Source of the DNA: Antedon mediterranea
Lineage: Eukaryota; Echinodermata; Crinoidea; Comatulida; Antedonidae
Direction: 5' to 3'
Length of the DNA: 64,000 bases
Assembly: GCF_964355755.1 (NCBI RefSeq)
Contig: NC_092679.1
Span: 24,428,432-24,492,431, forward strand
Below, piece by piece: positions 1-11,119 of this stretch. Numbering within the stretch: position 1 is the first letter of the stretch; every line of letters begins with the position of its first letter. A program made the position numbers and the translations under genes. The notes beneath the pieces are model-generated. The model had not been told where the DNA came from. It worked only from the letters and a program-made list of their open reading frames with translations, and did not search any database.

Positions 1-537
1 TCCAGCGACTGCTCATCACAAGGATCTAATCCGATAACTAAATAAAAATCAATTTAAGTAACATTAATCAAAATACAAGTTGTATGTTACTCTTTAGTGA
101 ATGATCTTGTTTCCGATTGCAATAAGTAAGTAATAAGTATGTTACTATAGAATGTAATTGTGTTTAACTACTGTGTAGGAGCTTGCGTCAGGGATTTGAG
201 TAATTGGTCAGATGTTTTGCCCTACTCTGATGTAATTTGTACTTTATATTAAGTACATTGAGAACACATTTCTCACTGTACAGTATAAATGTTTAAAGGA
301 GGAAACGATCAAACACAAATACAAATTGTTAAACTTGGATTCAGTATGCGTTTTTAAATTATAAATGTTTTATTTATTTTTAATAGATTTGCAGTCATGC
401 AAACGCATTGCATTGCCTGAAATTATTCTTCATGTTGTCTATGTGCAGGTTTCGTGAGTATTGTTAGCGGTAACTATATTAAATTATCATATTATTATAT
501 ATTATTATAACAAAGAAACGTACAAAAAGTAACTTAC
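1..537. other. Left edge, no exon recognised
   Basis: Intron or flank downstream of the last visible exon of gene 1. I find no splice-bounded open frame with CUB, TSP1 or stop-bearing C-terminus here. The terminal exon of gene 1 must lie outside the window. Confidence 0.5.
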
Positions 538-1428
538 ATGGACATGGTACATAATTGCATGATCTTTCTTCAAACATAGTGACGCTACATACCTCAGATA
601 CAGCGTCTAGGCTAATACATTCTCTCATTCGATTCTGGACACCACCGTCACAAGGACACACAGACCAGTCCGTCCATTCACTAACATGGTTGATGATTTC
701 GTAATATGCCATAAATCCTGTCGCTGTTACACTACCGTCACTAAAAAATCTCAGTCGCATTTCGGAACCAACGCTCTCTATAACTGGCGGTAAATCCGTA
801 CCACAATATCTAGAAAATGATTATAAGATAAAAACACGTTATGCTGTATTTTAATAACAGAAACATGTTTAGAAACAAAAGGATGTACAGCATGTAAGAT
901 GTTGTAGATGCTGTTATAAATCAACAACACATCAACATTGTATTTGTTTGTATTTGTAAGACCTATATTATTTCTCTACCGTGTTCCATCTGTATCAGTG
1001 TTGTCGATTCTAATATCAATAAAGTCATAAATACAACCAGTTGAAAATTCCAATTCCATAAATTCAAATGTTAGTTTAATAGTCGTAGTTTCTCTGCCCT
1101 AAATAGAAAAAGATAATAATAAATACAGTCAAACCAGGTTTTGCATTGGTATAATTGGTAGATGATATATTTAAATATATTGATAGGTAGTGTGTTTATT
1201 TATAAATAAACAGTAATTTTAAAACAGATTCCTTTTATTGCCCAATATAATGGAAATTACAATGCTCATTTCTTGCCTTAAGTAAGTAAATAAATATTAA
1301 CATCGTTTTAGGCATTATACTCACAGATATTAATATGTGGCAGTCTTCTCCATTGCTGTACTCGGATGGAAAACCTGGAGATGTTATGTCACCTGTTTGT
1401 TCCACCAGTTCCTGGCCACACACTGATG
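538..1428 (-). CDS. Gene 1 exons 11-13: CUB domain 2 and TSP1 repeat 2
   Basis: Exon 1428-1325 (acceptor could also be used at 1422, same frame) has VCGQELVEQTGDI and FPSEY. Exon 1098-980 has CIYDFIDIR. Exon 809-538 begins RYCGTDLPPV, ends the CUB and continues into a TSP1-like repeat (EWTDWSVCPCDGG...RMREC). Sizes 98-104/119/272 mirror the 98/119/266 of the preceding CUB-TSP1 unit, so the pair arose by duplication of a three-exon block (inference). Confidence 0.87.
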
Positions 1429-4400
1429 CTACTGGTACTGTTCAAGAAATTATCAATTTTAAAAATATATAATCAGTTTGAAACATTGTATCTTCCTAAG
1501 TAAACATTTTTAATTAGAAGAGAACTGAGAAATAGCGGCGAGATGCTGGATAGACAAAGCTGGAGAAAGAGGCTACTGTAGCACCACTGACAGGCGAAAG
1601 CCTGCCTGGGAGCTAAAGTAAGAAGTAAGATTTACAACGAATTAATTTTGATTTGAACTCACCAAAGCAAGATTGTACGTCACATTCCCTTTCTTCAACC
1701 GTTCTTCCAGAACAAGAGTTACTTGTACATTGACGATTACGCCGTTGTTTGGAACTGATTGAACACGATGGTGTACATTCAGACCAGCCACTCCACTCCC
1801 CTACATCGTTCATTATAATGTACGACCCTTTAAATCCAGAATCCGTCACACTGGCATCGGAATGGAATTTCAGAAGTATTTGGTTCTCAGAACTTTCAAT
1901 TTGTGGAGGAGATGATGAGCCACAATACCTAAAAAAAAAAAAGTTTTCACAAATAAATATTTTGGCACACATGGCGTTTCATACGTGTATTACTTCAGTT
2001 TCAGATTTGTTACAAGTTGTTACTGAAAAGAGTATGACTATATAACGGTTACAATGATAAACAGAGAGGAGTTCATTGAAGAATACTGATTTTAAAATTA
2101 AAAATTATGATTGATATTTTGTACATTTCTACTTACTTAATTCCTTCTTCATCAATATTTACAGACCGAATCTCTAAAAAGTCGTAAAAGCATTGATCGT
2201 GTTGTTCCAGGTCAAAATATTCAAACGTCAACAGAACAGTGGATCCAACTTCACCCTGAAAAAATATTATTAAACTCTCAAATGGTTTATATGTTTTACT
2301 TATAATATTCAATAACATTGAAATGATTTAGATTATTTCTAAATTTTATCTAATAAAACAGTTAATAACAAATGATTATGACGTATGAAAGTTACTTACA
2401 GAGAGGGTATTGCTAAACACCGCAAACCCCACAAACCCCCACAAACCTCCAAAAAAACATAGCAAACCCCACCGAACCAACATAAAAGTGATTGAATCAT
2501 GTAGTGTACAAGCCACTGGGTATATCGATGTCAAAAAATATTAAATTTCTACTGTTAACTACTTATTTTTGGGGTAAAACATCATTTTTTGGTCAAAAAT
2601 GATTGCTAAACCCCGCAAACCTCAAAAAAACCATAGCAAACCCCACCGAACCAACATAAAAGTGATTGAATAATGTAGTGTACAACCCACTGGGTATATA
2701 AATTATTAAATTTCTACTGTTAACTATATTTTTGGCGATAAAACATAATTTTTTGGTTAAAAATTAGCAATCATTTTTGACCAAAAAATGATGTTTTACC
2801 CCAAAAATAAGTAGTTAACAGTAGAAATTTAATATTTTTTGACATCGATATACCCAGTGGATTGTACACTACATGATTCAATCACTTTTATGTTGGTTCG
2901 GTGGGGTTTGCTATATTTTTTTTGGAGGTTTGCCGGGTTTAGCAATCATTTTTGACCAAAAAATTATGTTTTACCCCAAAAATAAGTAGTTAACAGTAGA
3001 AATTTAATATTTTTTTACATGGATATACCCAGTGGGTTGTACACTACATGATTCAATGACTTTTATGTTGGTTCGGTAGGGTTTGCTATATTTTTTTGGA
3101 GGTTTGCAGGGTTTAGCAATCATTTTTTACCAAAAAATGATGTTTTACCCCACAAATAAGTAGTTAACAGTAGAAATTTAATATTTTTTTACATGGATAT
3201 ACCCAGTGGGTTGTACACTACATGATTCAATCACTTTTATGTTGGTTCGATGGGGTTTGCTATGTTTTTTTTTTGGAGGTTTGCGGGGGTTTGCAGTGTT
3301 TAGCAATACCCCTTACAGAGATGAGAATCAGGCAGTCCTGATCGTTCATATAATGTGATGGGTAATGTTGTGACATTATTTCACCATTTACATCCGTTAT
3401 CTGGTAGGAACAACCTTGAAGAAGAAGTTTTATTTACTAAAAATGCTTATTAAAGGTGTCTTATTCTGTGCATAAGAATGTGAACAACTAATACGTCATT
3501 AAATTAACTCGCACATAACTAAAAAAAATATATAAAGGTGTCATAATGAATTATGAAACTTAGAATATGTGTCATATGTGATTCTGTGTTATGGATTTGC
3601 CTATGATACGGTTACCATAGACATTATATAATTTGCATTGATTACCTTAGAAGAATCAGTTGTTTGGTAGCGACACATTTTAAAGTTCACACACAACACG
3701 CATGTCGTCAAGTTAGTTGATTCCTTTGACATTTCCAAAACAGTTTTTAATAGTTTCTTATGTGCACTTACCTCGATTTGCCGGTTCTTGAGTTTGACAG
3801 AGGGTACCTGAAAACCCTTGTTTACAAACACAATTGCATTGTGGGCCAACATAACCATCTTTTTCACACTGCAACTGAATTTGACCACATGACTCTGTAA
3901 AGTAACAATGGTAAATGATAACGAAATGCAACTACTGCATGTGTAACTGTTTATGGAAACGCAATCAACCATGCAACAACCAGATTCAAATACCTCGGCT
4001 CCATGATGGCATCTAGCCCCGCATCTAGCAGTGGGAATTTTAAAGGCCAGGTGCGGGCAAACAATTTCTATTGATCATACATTCCAATAATGATCGATCT
4101 ATAGTTTCCCCTATGCTTCATAATTTGTGGGATTTTATTTGTGTTACACGAGCTTGTTGAAAATAAGCACTTTCTTATCAGTGGGGGGATAGTTCAAATT
4201 ACTCAGTAAAATCTCTATTCTTTTGTACACAATTTTTGTGAATAGAGAGGCATTTTAAAAAGCTATGAAAAATAAACGGTGTGGTAAAAAATGTTATCAG
4301 ATGACTAAATATAGGTAATATAACTTGAATTTTACATTTCTGGAATTTCTATTCAACTTCAGATTTTTATTTTCATGTTATAGCAAAAATTATCCACCGT

Positions 4401-7400
4401 ATATCCACTATCTTTTTCACCTTCTAGGGAGTCACCAGACATGTTATTACATTAAGTTAAACTACCTAACTACTGAAAAAAGTCTTCCTGGTTTTTATGG
4501 CAGAACTTTTCCAAATTTTGTATTTGACCATATTAAGGAAAATTTTTTTTCATCTTGATTTCTGTTACAAATATATGATTTATGTACAATTAACCAGATA
4601 TTATATTTAAAATGTATGCCTGTACCTGAGCTTTAAAAGAAGAAAGGGTCTTGCCTGGACAGAATTTTGAAAGCTAGAACGTTTGTGGAGATGTTCCAAC
4701 ATACCAATCTCCACCAAAGTAAAGCTCTACAATGCAACCTGTGTTATTGTCTTTGTGTATTGCTGCGAGTTTTGGGTCCTCTCTAACGCGAAGGAAAGTG
4801 AAATCAACGCCTTTGGCACTTCGTGCTATAGAGTCATGCTAAATATCAAGAGAACAGATAGGGTGCCAAATGCTTCTATCTATGACCTAACCAAGACCAT
4901 ACCGCTAGTGGAAAACGTTAGATCCCGCCAATTGAAGTTCCTTGGCCACGTCCTTTGAATGCCTGATGACGAACCATGCAAAGAGTACGCTCTTGTATGT
5001 TTCTCAACATGGGACAAGAAAACCATGAAGGCAGAGAGCCAACTTTCTGAGATACATCCAACAGCTTTTGGGGGATTAAGAAGGCAGGATTACCTCTGAT
5101 AAGCTGTCAAGGAGTTAGTCAAGGACCATTGTGGCTGGAGAAAGCTTGTAGTCGCCTGCTCCGCAGCCGACTGACGATTATGATGACTGTATGCAGCGCC
5201 CTAAACCACTTATGATATTCTTTGCATAAGCTATCAGGAAATCACTTCCTTTTATTAAAAAATCATTAACTCATGCAAAAACAAAAGCTAACTTTGTAGT
5301 TAATACATAAACAATGGCTAAAATAATACTAATGTTCTTACCGTTGCAATTATAAATAAAGTTAGCAAGTTTGATGTCATAAAAGCTTAGACCACCTTGG
5401 TTGTCAAGTTTCCACTGATCAATTACATTAAGTGCGCGGATAGTAGGTTGGTTATTACTCGAATAAAACTGAAAAAATAGTTTTAACATAAAACCAAAAA
5501 ACATAAACATTGTAATAGAAAAGACACGATAATGATGCTATACTACAGAGGCTATTATTGGGTTCCATTCAATGGAACTTGGGCATGCCATGAATAAATG
5601 GTAACCCTTATGTTTATGCGCATAATATACCATGCAGAGTACAAAAAGGTAGCAGTTTCTTAAAGCCACGATTACAAGACTACATCTCCACCCAGGTGTA
5701 TAAACGGGAACCCGGCTAGATCAAGACAAAACTTTGCACTGATTACTAGCTGTATTAATTATGGGAGTATATTTCCATACGTGTTTGATAAAAAAAAAAC
5801 TGGGATAATAATGTTCAGTGCTTAGAGGTTTCATAACATTAGGCGCTATCTAGGATATTATTATCATTATTCTCTTAGTTTCATTATGTTTATATAAGCA
5901 TGTAATGTGGTAAAGGAATAATAAAGTATTTATATAAAAATTTGTATAAATATATAAACAAATCAGGCAAAGAACATTAATTCTAAACCGCCCGGTGATA
6001 TACTGAAATTTAATTAATTAATTTGAAACGATAAAGATGAGGAAATCTGTGAGAATGAGAAAAAGTCGCCCCAACCGAGACTCGAACTCGGACCGCCTGC
6101 TTGATATGCAGATGTCCTAACCATTAGACCACTGGGGCTTTCATGGTATTGTTCGAACTCGATTGGATAGCGACTCTTTAACATTCTCGGCGTGGTACGG
6201 CGGAACAGCACACATATATGTATATATATATACGTTAAGTCTGGAAAAGAAGTAAAAACTACAGTTTGGTCTCCACAGGCTTGTTTCGTGAGTCGTGCAA
6301 CTCACTCATCAGGAGACTATAATGAGAAGAATCAATTACAACGCTGCTTATAAGCACATTTACTTGTAGAATTAGCATTTACGGGTGATATGTTTTGGAA
6401 TGTCAGCTGTTATGTAACAATGCTTTCTTTCTGTGCCGGCAGGCGGACACAAGTTATATATATATAACTTTGCTTACCTTTGGACCGTAATGCATTACAG
6501 AACCGGTGTCGTAATTTACACCATCCGTGATAACTTCATGAAATTGGTATTTATAAAAGTTATGAAATGCACCTTCAATTACGTTTTCTTCGATTACTTC
6601 AATGTAGTCATCGCGATCATAGCGAGAATGCTCATGTATGAACCCCAGGCTATGACCAATCTCGTGGAGTATTGAGTTGATCTGATTTAAAGAAATACGC
6701 CAATGTTTAATGTTTGAGCATATATGATAAAAGAAATCGTGATTTTATGACCTTTTATTAGTAGATGACCAAAATATACTGGTAGGTTTGATCTTATGAT
6801 AATATAAAACAAACTCCGAAAAGGGGATTCTATTTCGTTTTAGTTTAAAAACTATAAGTATATAGGAATAATTGTAATGGCTTGCCTGACTTTTTTTTCT
6901 CGATTTTTAAAAATATTTTTTATCATAAACAAATGAAATTCTTTTTTTTAGAACTGGAAACCATGTGGCAAGAGACCAAGATAAAGACCAAGAAAAAGGT
7001 GGAGGACACAATAAAAGATATCCTAATTATAAATACTGTAGGCCTACAAGGCTGTGAAATAGTTGAGAGATGATGGATAGACCAAGGTGGAGAAAGACGC
7101 TACAGTGGCACCACTTACAGGCGAAAGCCTACCTGAGAGCTGAAGTAAGTAAGTAAATGAACAAATATAATTCGAAATATAGAATTAGGCTAGCCTCACT
7201 ATTTTATCTCATATCCAACTTATTATTGGTTAATAAAGACAGCTTTTAAACCTTTTCTAGTCTATGAATATTGTACTTACATGTTGGCATCCGCCGCCAA
7301 TTGATATTTCTTGTGGTCCAGATTGCACAGATTTTCCAACTGATGACCAGCATCTATAAAACATAACGAATAACATAAACACAATGTTTGACTGTCCAGA

Positions 7401-9892
7401 TATTGTATAGTTCCCAACTGAAAGGACAAGTCCATTAACGATGTAAAGGACAAGTCCATTAACGATGTAAATGAAAATATGTAATACTTAAGAGCCATTG
7501 TCTGTAAGAATCAAAGAAATATCAAATATAGTGGCGGACTAAAAAAATGCATTTCTTTCCAATTTTGCACATGGTTATATATGTGTTGAGAGAAATCAAA
7601 TATGAAGTATTTTGTATTTCACACATATATTTCCATGGCAACGGCCCAATTTGTGTTTTTGAATTTTGTCCTTTTTTAAGGTTTTTTAAAATGGATATTG
7701 GTAGTACTTTGATGAACGATATTTTTGTTTTGTTCATTTAATTATAAAAAACAATTAGTGTATGAATAATAACAATGCATTGTGTACCTGTTTCATGTTT
7801 TTTTTAAATATTTTTGATTTCATACTTTGGGAGATACCATTTATTCAAAAAGGGTGTTTTTCATTTTTTTTTTAATTGTTGAAAAGAACTAAACTTTACT
7901 TCACCATAACGCCCAAAGTGGTGTATTTTTTAAGCTTATTTATTACAAATAGATAGTTTTAATGTTTAATAAGTGATTTCTAAAATAAATTACTGCGGTA
8001 ATTTAAAAATCTAAAAGCAGTGTTGCCAAAAACATATAAAAACAAACATAGAATATTAGTAAAAACATTTTATTTTCTTTGATTATATGATTTTTTAAAA
8101 ATTGGTCAGAACAATTCTTAATGTTTTATATAATTCTAGTTGTGTTGTGAGAAAAACAATATTTTGAATTATAGATTCTGTAATTCTCAGTTTTAACGTC
8201 ATTTTATAGGTTATATCCTCTGGAAATTTGAATAAAATATCAGATCGTTGTGAATTTTAATCTTTGCAACAACAGATTACTCCTCTCTTATTTTGAAGCT
8301 CTTCTTCATTTTTTACTTCTTCTATTTGCTAACCTAAGCATGCCTATATGCCCATCCATCACCACCTCCGACCCCACCCCCACCCACAATAACCAAAAGA
8401 TAAACTACAAAACCTGTGTCGATCATCCACTATAGAGTGTCAAATTCATGCAGTCAAGCACCACCCACACTGCCGCTACCATCGCCCCAACCAACTTCTG
8501 CATACCACTTCCTCCACGTCCCCGCCCACCCCAAGTTAAAAATTGGAATGCAAAAGATAGGACACGTTAAGTGTTTAGACCCTCACCTCTATATTCAGCA
8601 ACACGCTATTATGTAAATGGTTTTTAACTCAATGCAGGGCCCCAATGGAAATCAGTTTTTAACTGTTTGGGCTTACCCAAATTTTTATGAACTATCTTGT
8701 AAATTTTGATAAGTTGTAGTAAAGTTGAGACCTGTCCTGTTTTGCATTCTGATCTCTTTTGACCTCAAATGACCTATTTACAAGGTCAGATTTTTTGGGA
8801 CGTTTTTCTGTATCTCTTTAAACAAAATAGATGTAAACATTTATAAAGACCTGGATGCAATTATTTCAAAGTTGAACATTATTTTCCATCAACTAAATAT
8901 TTCAATGCAAAATACTGTTTTTCTGGCAATGATTGAAATAAACCTGGCAACACATTCTCGTATTTTATCTAAACTATTCGTATGACTCTAGTAGCATTAT
9001 GACAAGCCAAATATACATATTATTATTGGATTAGCCATATTTTAATTTTGTGTCCTGTGTTTTGTTTGTTGATATTTTGTTTGTATTTTTTTGTATTTTC
9101 CATATTTTCCGGCTGGCAACACATAACCCATGTACGTAATTTACCCCAGTTTTCGTGATTATTGTTGAAAAACCCATTGACTATCAAATTACAAAACCTC
9201 ATAAAAACAACACTTTGGAAGTTATAGGTACGTTTATGGGGTATACTTTTATAAAAAAAATATTTTTTACAAACACCCCTTTTTAAATTAATGGTATCAA
9301 CCAAACTCTATTTTGTAAACTTTTTTTCTACATTAAATGGAACTCAATATTTGGTTGTTTACACTGCTATAAACAAAAACTGTATATTGTAAGTATTTTG
9401 GGTTAAAATAAGTATACAAGTTTGTAATTTTTCACTATAGAAAATCTGTAAAAAATAGCAAAAACATCAAAATTGGATAATTAGCCGTTGTCATGGCAAC
9501 GAAGGCTAAAAATTAAAATGAATGTTGTAGATATGTTTTTTATTGAAGTGTTTAGGTAAAAATTTGAGAGAAATTCATATTTTTACATCTGCCACCAAAT
9601 CTTTGATTTTTACACAATGGCTCTTAATATCGAAACTTACCCACTGCCTTTAAAGAACTTGAGGTAGACAGAATGTCCAAGCGGCATGATATTGTTTTCA
9701 TCTTTGTGATGGAACCTTACGCAAGTAACCTCTTCCCATAGACTCATTGCTGTTAAGATCGCATCCGTGTGTTCCTCTGAAAAATATACATTTTGGATAT
9801 AATTTGACAAGTTAAGTTCATCGATCCGTAGATTAAATAATCAATGATCAATCGTATAGTATAGATTAAACTTTTATCTATTTATCTTTCTG

Positions 9893-9952
<60 letters not shown>

Positions 9953-10861
9953 AGTTTTTATATAACGCCCACAACGAACAGAGCGCCTAACAATACTAGC
10001 ATTATTAATTAAAAGGAAAAGTTTTACGTTGACATTTACATAAAGTTGCCGAATTCGCTCCTCTTAATCGACAGGAAGCGCGTTCTAGAGCGCAGCGGTG
10101 ACGTCAGACAAAGCATTGTCACCAGCTTTCCGATTGGCATATGCTTTGTTGTTATATGCATATACTTACATAACTCAAGATGTATTGTTGGTATTTTTGC
10201 ATATGACCTTCTTTCTGATAAGTTAGAAGTAGCCTATAATATGTTGTTAAATGCCATTCACTTACCTAACTCAGGATGTATTAAATATGGTATTTTTGCA
10301 TATGGCCATATTTCGGATAAGTTAGACGTAGCTTTTCTTTTACTTCGTTTGATTGAGGAATCAGCAGTTTTTTGCAGCATGTCTATCTGATCTGACGTCA
10401 TTTTCATATCACCCTCAAAGCACCACGGACAACCAAAGGCATCTTGATCTTTATCTTCTTTTTGTTTCTAAATAAATGGAACAATACTGTATTATAATTA
10501 TAGAAGCAAATGGCGGATAAGAAAATACAGTAAATCAAATATTTCGTTATTATAATAACATTTATTAATTCATTTGATTTGGTCCCAAAATCACTAATAA
10601 TTATGTAAACAAGACACAACAAGAGACCACGACAAGAAATACACATAATGTAGAGTAAAATTGTATAAAACTGCAATAAATAAATAAATAAAAAGAATAA
10701 AAACGTGAGTTAAAAAGTCATCCATGACAACGAACGGAATTGGTTTGAATTGGAAACTCAAATGCAAAACTTACCGAAATATCAGATGTTGATTCAAGTG
10801 GTTTTGAAGGAATCTTATTAACAAACAATAGGCCTAGTATTAAAAACAACCGAAACATCAT
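538..10861 (-). CDS. Gene 1: secreted astacin metalloprotease, astacin-EGF-CUB-TSP1-CUB-TSP1 (3' end off window)
   Basis: Thirteen coding exons read on the minus strand: 10861-10775, 10467-10266, 9776-9641, 7353-7281, 6681-6478, 5468-5342, 3894-3772, 3414-3317, 2255-2137, 1928-1663, 1428-1325, 1098-980, 809-538. All have AG/GT borders and the frame stays open for about 643 codons. Order: signal peptide, propeptide with FEGDM, basic cleavage site RSKR, astacin domain with zinc site HEIGHSLGFIHEHSRYDRD and Met-turn SVMHY, an EGF-like module, then two CUB+TSP1 units. The last visible exon ends in phase 1 at a GTAAG donor, so at least one more exon must lie left of position 1. Start choice: two adjacent ATGs (10861 and 10858) precede a hydrophobic leader. 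Family knowledge: a zinc endopeptidase of the BP10/SpAN/tolloid group, secreted as a zymogen; substrate unknown. It is the only astacin here transcribed leftward. Confidence 0.9.
1508..1632 (+). mobile_element. LINE 3'-end fragment in gene 1 intron
   Basis: Shares a ~110-base segment with 7045-7155, including GGAGAAAGA, CAGGCGAAAGCCT and a tail of AGTAAGTA-like repeats. In one frame it resembles the C-terminal tail of a non-LTR retrotransposon polyprotein (DRxxWRK...AKA). Short, 5' truncated. Confidence 0.5.
1663..3414 (-). CDS. Gene 1 exons 8-10: CUB domain 1 and TSP1 repeat 1
   Basis: Exon 3414-3317 (98 nt) opens the CUB with GCSYQITDVNGEI...YPSHY. Exon 2255-2137 (119 nt) has CFYDFLEIR. 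Exon 1928-1663 begins YCGSSSPP, finishes the CUB and runs straight into a TSP1 repeat (EWSGWSECTPSC...RRNRQC...C...C). CUB and TSP1 therefore share one exon here, whereas genes 2 and 3 put TSP1 on separate 144-nt exons. The intron after exon 8 carries a foldback transposon inserted at the donor. Confidence 0.88.
2405..3311. mobile_element. Foldback-type element of ~180-bp repeats in inverted array, 10-bp target duplication
   Basis: The element starts GGGTATTGCTAAACAC and ends with the inverse. It is flanked by identical 10-base copies of CTTACAGAGA (2395-2404 and 3312-3321). It contains about two units in one orientation and three in the other, meeting near 2760. Each unit carries ...ATCATTTTTTGGTCAAAAATG and ...CCCACCGAACCAACATAAAAG. 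Units are roughly 173-195 bp apart. No coding capacity. Long inverted ends made of tandem repeats recall foldback elements such as Drosophila FB or sea-urchin TU; that family link is inference. Confidence 0.8.
3772..3894 (-). CDS. Gene 1 exon 7: EGF-like module
   Basis: A 123-nt phase 1-1 exon with six cysteines (CGQIQLQC...CNCVCKQGF...C). Same position and phase as the EGF exons of genes 2 and 3. EGF-like modules usually follow the protease in this family. No calcium-binding consensus is obvious. Confidence 0.85.
4620..5185 (+). mobile_element. Non-LTR retrotransposon 3' fragment (RT C-terminal domain)
   Basis: Open frame 4683-4958 encodes KVKLYNATCVIVFVYCCEFW..., RTDRVPNASIYDL and RSRQLKFLGHVL. 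This is the C-terminal region that follows reverse transcriptase in APE-type LINEs. Downstream codons continue in other frames (PDDEPC..., GWRKLVVACSAAD). Truncated and frameshifted; lies in the intron between gene 1 exons 6 and 7, antisense to the gene. Confidence 0.7.
5342..9776 (-). CDS. Gene 1 exons 3-6: astacin catalytic domain
   Basis: Exons 9776-9641 (136 nt), 7353-7281 (73), 6681-6478 (204) and 5468-5342 (127). The zinc-binding helix HEIGHSLGFIHEHSRYDRD sits near the start of the 204-nt exon, and Met-turn SVMHYG is near its end. This includes the third His, the catalytic Glu and the Met-turn Tyr. The four structural Cys expected for astacins are present (TCVRF, GCWSSVG, GGGCQH, YNC). 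All key residues are intact, so an active enzyme is predicted. Confidence 0.93.
5984..6139 (-). mobile_element. tRNA-derived SINE, copy 1
   Basis: Read on the minus strand: a tRNA-like head with acceptor GCCCCAG/TTGGGGC, A box TGGTCTAATGGTTAGGA, T-arm GTTCGAGTC. It is followed by a body that continues CACAGATTTCCTCATC and ends CACCGGGCGGTTTA. The anticodon loop is ATATCAA, which gives no normal animal tRNA identity. A second copy with the same head, body and tail lies at 40045-40197 on the plus strand, so this is a SINE, not a tRNA gene. Confidence 0.85.
6269..6317 (-). ncRNA. Hammerhead ribozyme motif, type I, with altered cleavage-site base
   Basis: On the minus strand: stem I GTCTC, core CTGATGA, stem II GTGAGT/ACTCAC with loop TGCACG, core GAAA, a two-pair stem III (AC/GT) with loop AAGCCT, then stem I strand GAGAC. 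Every conserved core base is present except the residue 5' of the cleavage point, which is G where C, A or U is required. The very short stem III matches minimal hammerheads known from Penelope-like retroelements. Probably a decayed copy; antisense/sense context is an intron of gene 1 (same strand). Confidence 0.7.
6945..7155 (+). mobile_element. LINE 3'-end fragment
   Basis: A decayed frame reads GNHVARDQDKDQEK...MDRPRWRKTLQWHHLQ, the usual tail of an APE-type LINE ORF, ending in an AGTAAGTAAGTAA tail. The last 110 bases match 1508-1632. Lies in the intron between gene 1 exons 4 and 5. Confidence 0.6.
7354..9640. other. Gene 1 intron 3, no recognised feature
   Basis: 2.3 kb of AT-rich sequence with only short, unconvincing open frames. 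A C-rich stretch (about 8340-8540) is the only compositional oddity. I see no domain, repeat or RNA gene. Confidence 0.5.
9885..9952. repeat. TCTA microsatellite
   Basis: About 15 tandem TCTA/TATC units in gene 1 intron 2. Confidence 0.95.
10160..10237 (-). pseudogene. Decayed duplicate of gene 1 exon 2 tail
   Basis: The ~75 bases at the donor side of exon 2 (about 10261-10337) are repeated 101 bases downstream in transcription order. The copy still reads ATSNLSE... and YAKIP, but has lost the WP, has substitutions, and its donor has changed from GTAAG to TGTAAG. It is not in any plausible transcript. Confidence 0.75.
10266..10861 (-). CDS. Gene 1 exons 1-2: signal peptide and propeptide
   Basis: Exon 10861-10775 (29 codons, phase 0) encodes MMFRLFLILGLLFVNKIPS..., a short basic start plus a hydrophobic core typical of a signal peptide. 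Exon 10467-10266 (202 nt) encodes the propeptide. It contains FEGDM, matching the family FxGD motif whose Asp occupies the zinc site in the zymogen, then RSKR as a likely furin-type site, then the start of the mature enzyme with WPYAKIPYLI. Just downstream of the donor (10265-10264) the last ~75 bases of this exon are repeated in decayed form. Confidence 0.88.
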
Positions 10862-11119
10862 GTTGGCTACAGTGATGAGGTAATGACACGTTTAAAGTTC
10901 AAGACTCATGTGACAAATGATACAAAATGCAGTAGTAGAGTTGGTCAAATGTCAATAATATGAAAATTAACGAAAAGAAAACTACATAGATGATTGTCAT
11001 AAATCCCTATTATCTGCCTTAACAATTACCAATTACCGATTACCCTGCTGAAAGAGTTACTTAAACCATGGAACTATAATATATTATAATTCTATGCTTA
11101 AAATAACTTCGCCGCTTTG
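10862..11119. other. Upstream flank of gene 1
   Basis: Region 5' of the gene 1 start codon. No TATA box at a convincing distance was seen on the minus strand; the transcription start is undetermined. Confidence 0.4.

Noticed and set aside
6060-6140. tRNA gene
   Set aside because: Head and following body recur at 40045; the anticodon loop is non-standard in both. It is a SINE.
7522-7741. Overlapping open frames on both strands in gene 1 intron 3
   Set aside because: No domain, no splice support, AT-rich composition; chance frames.
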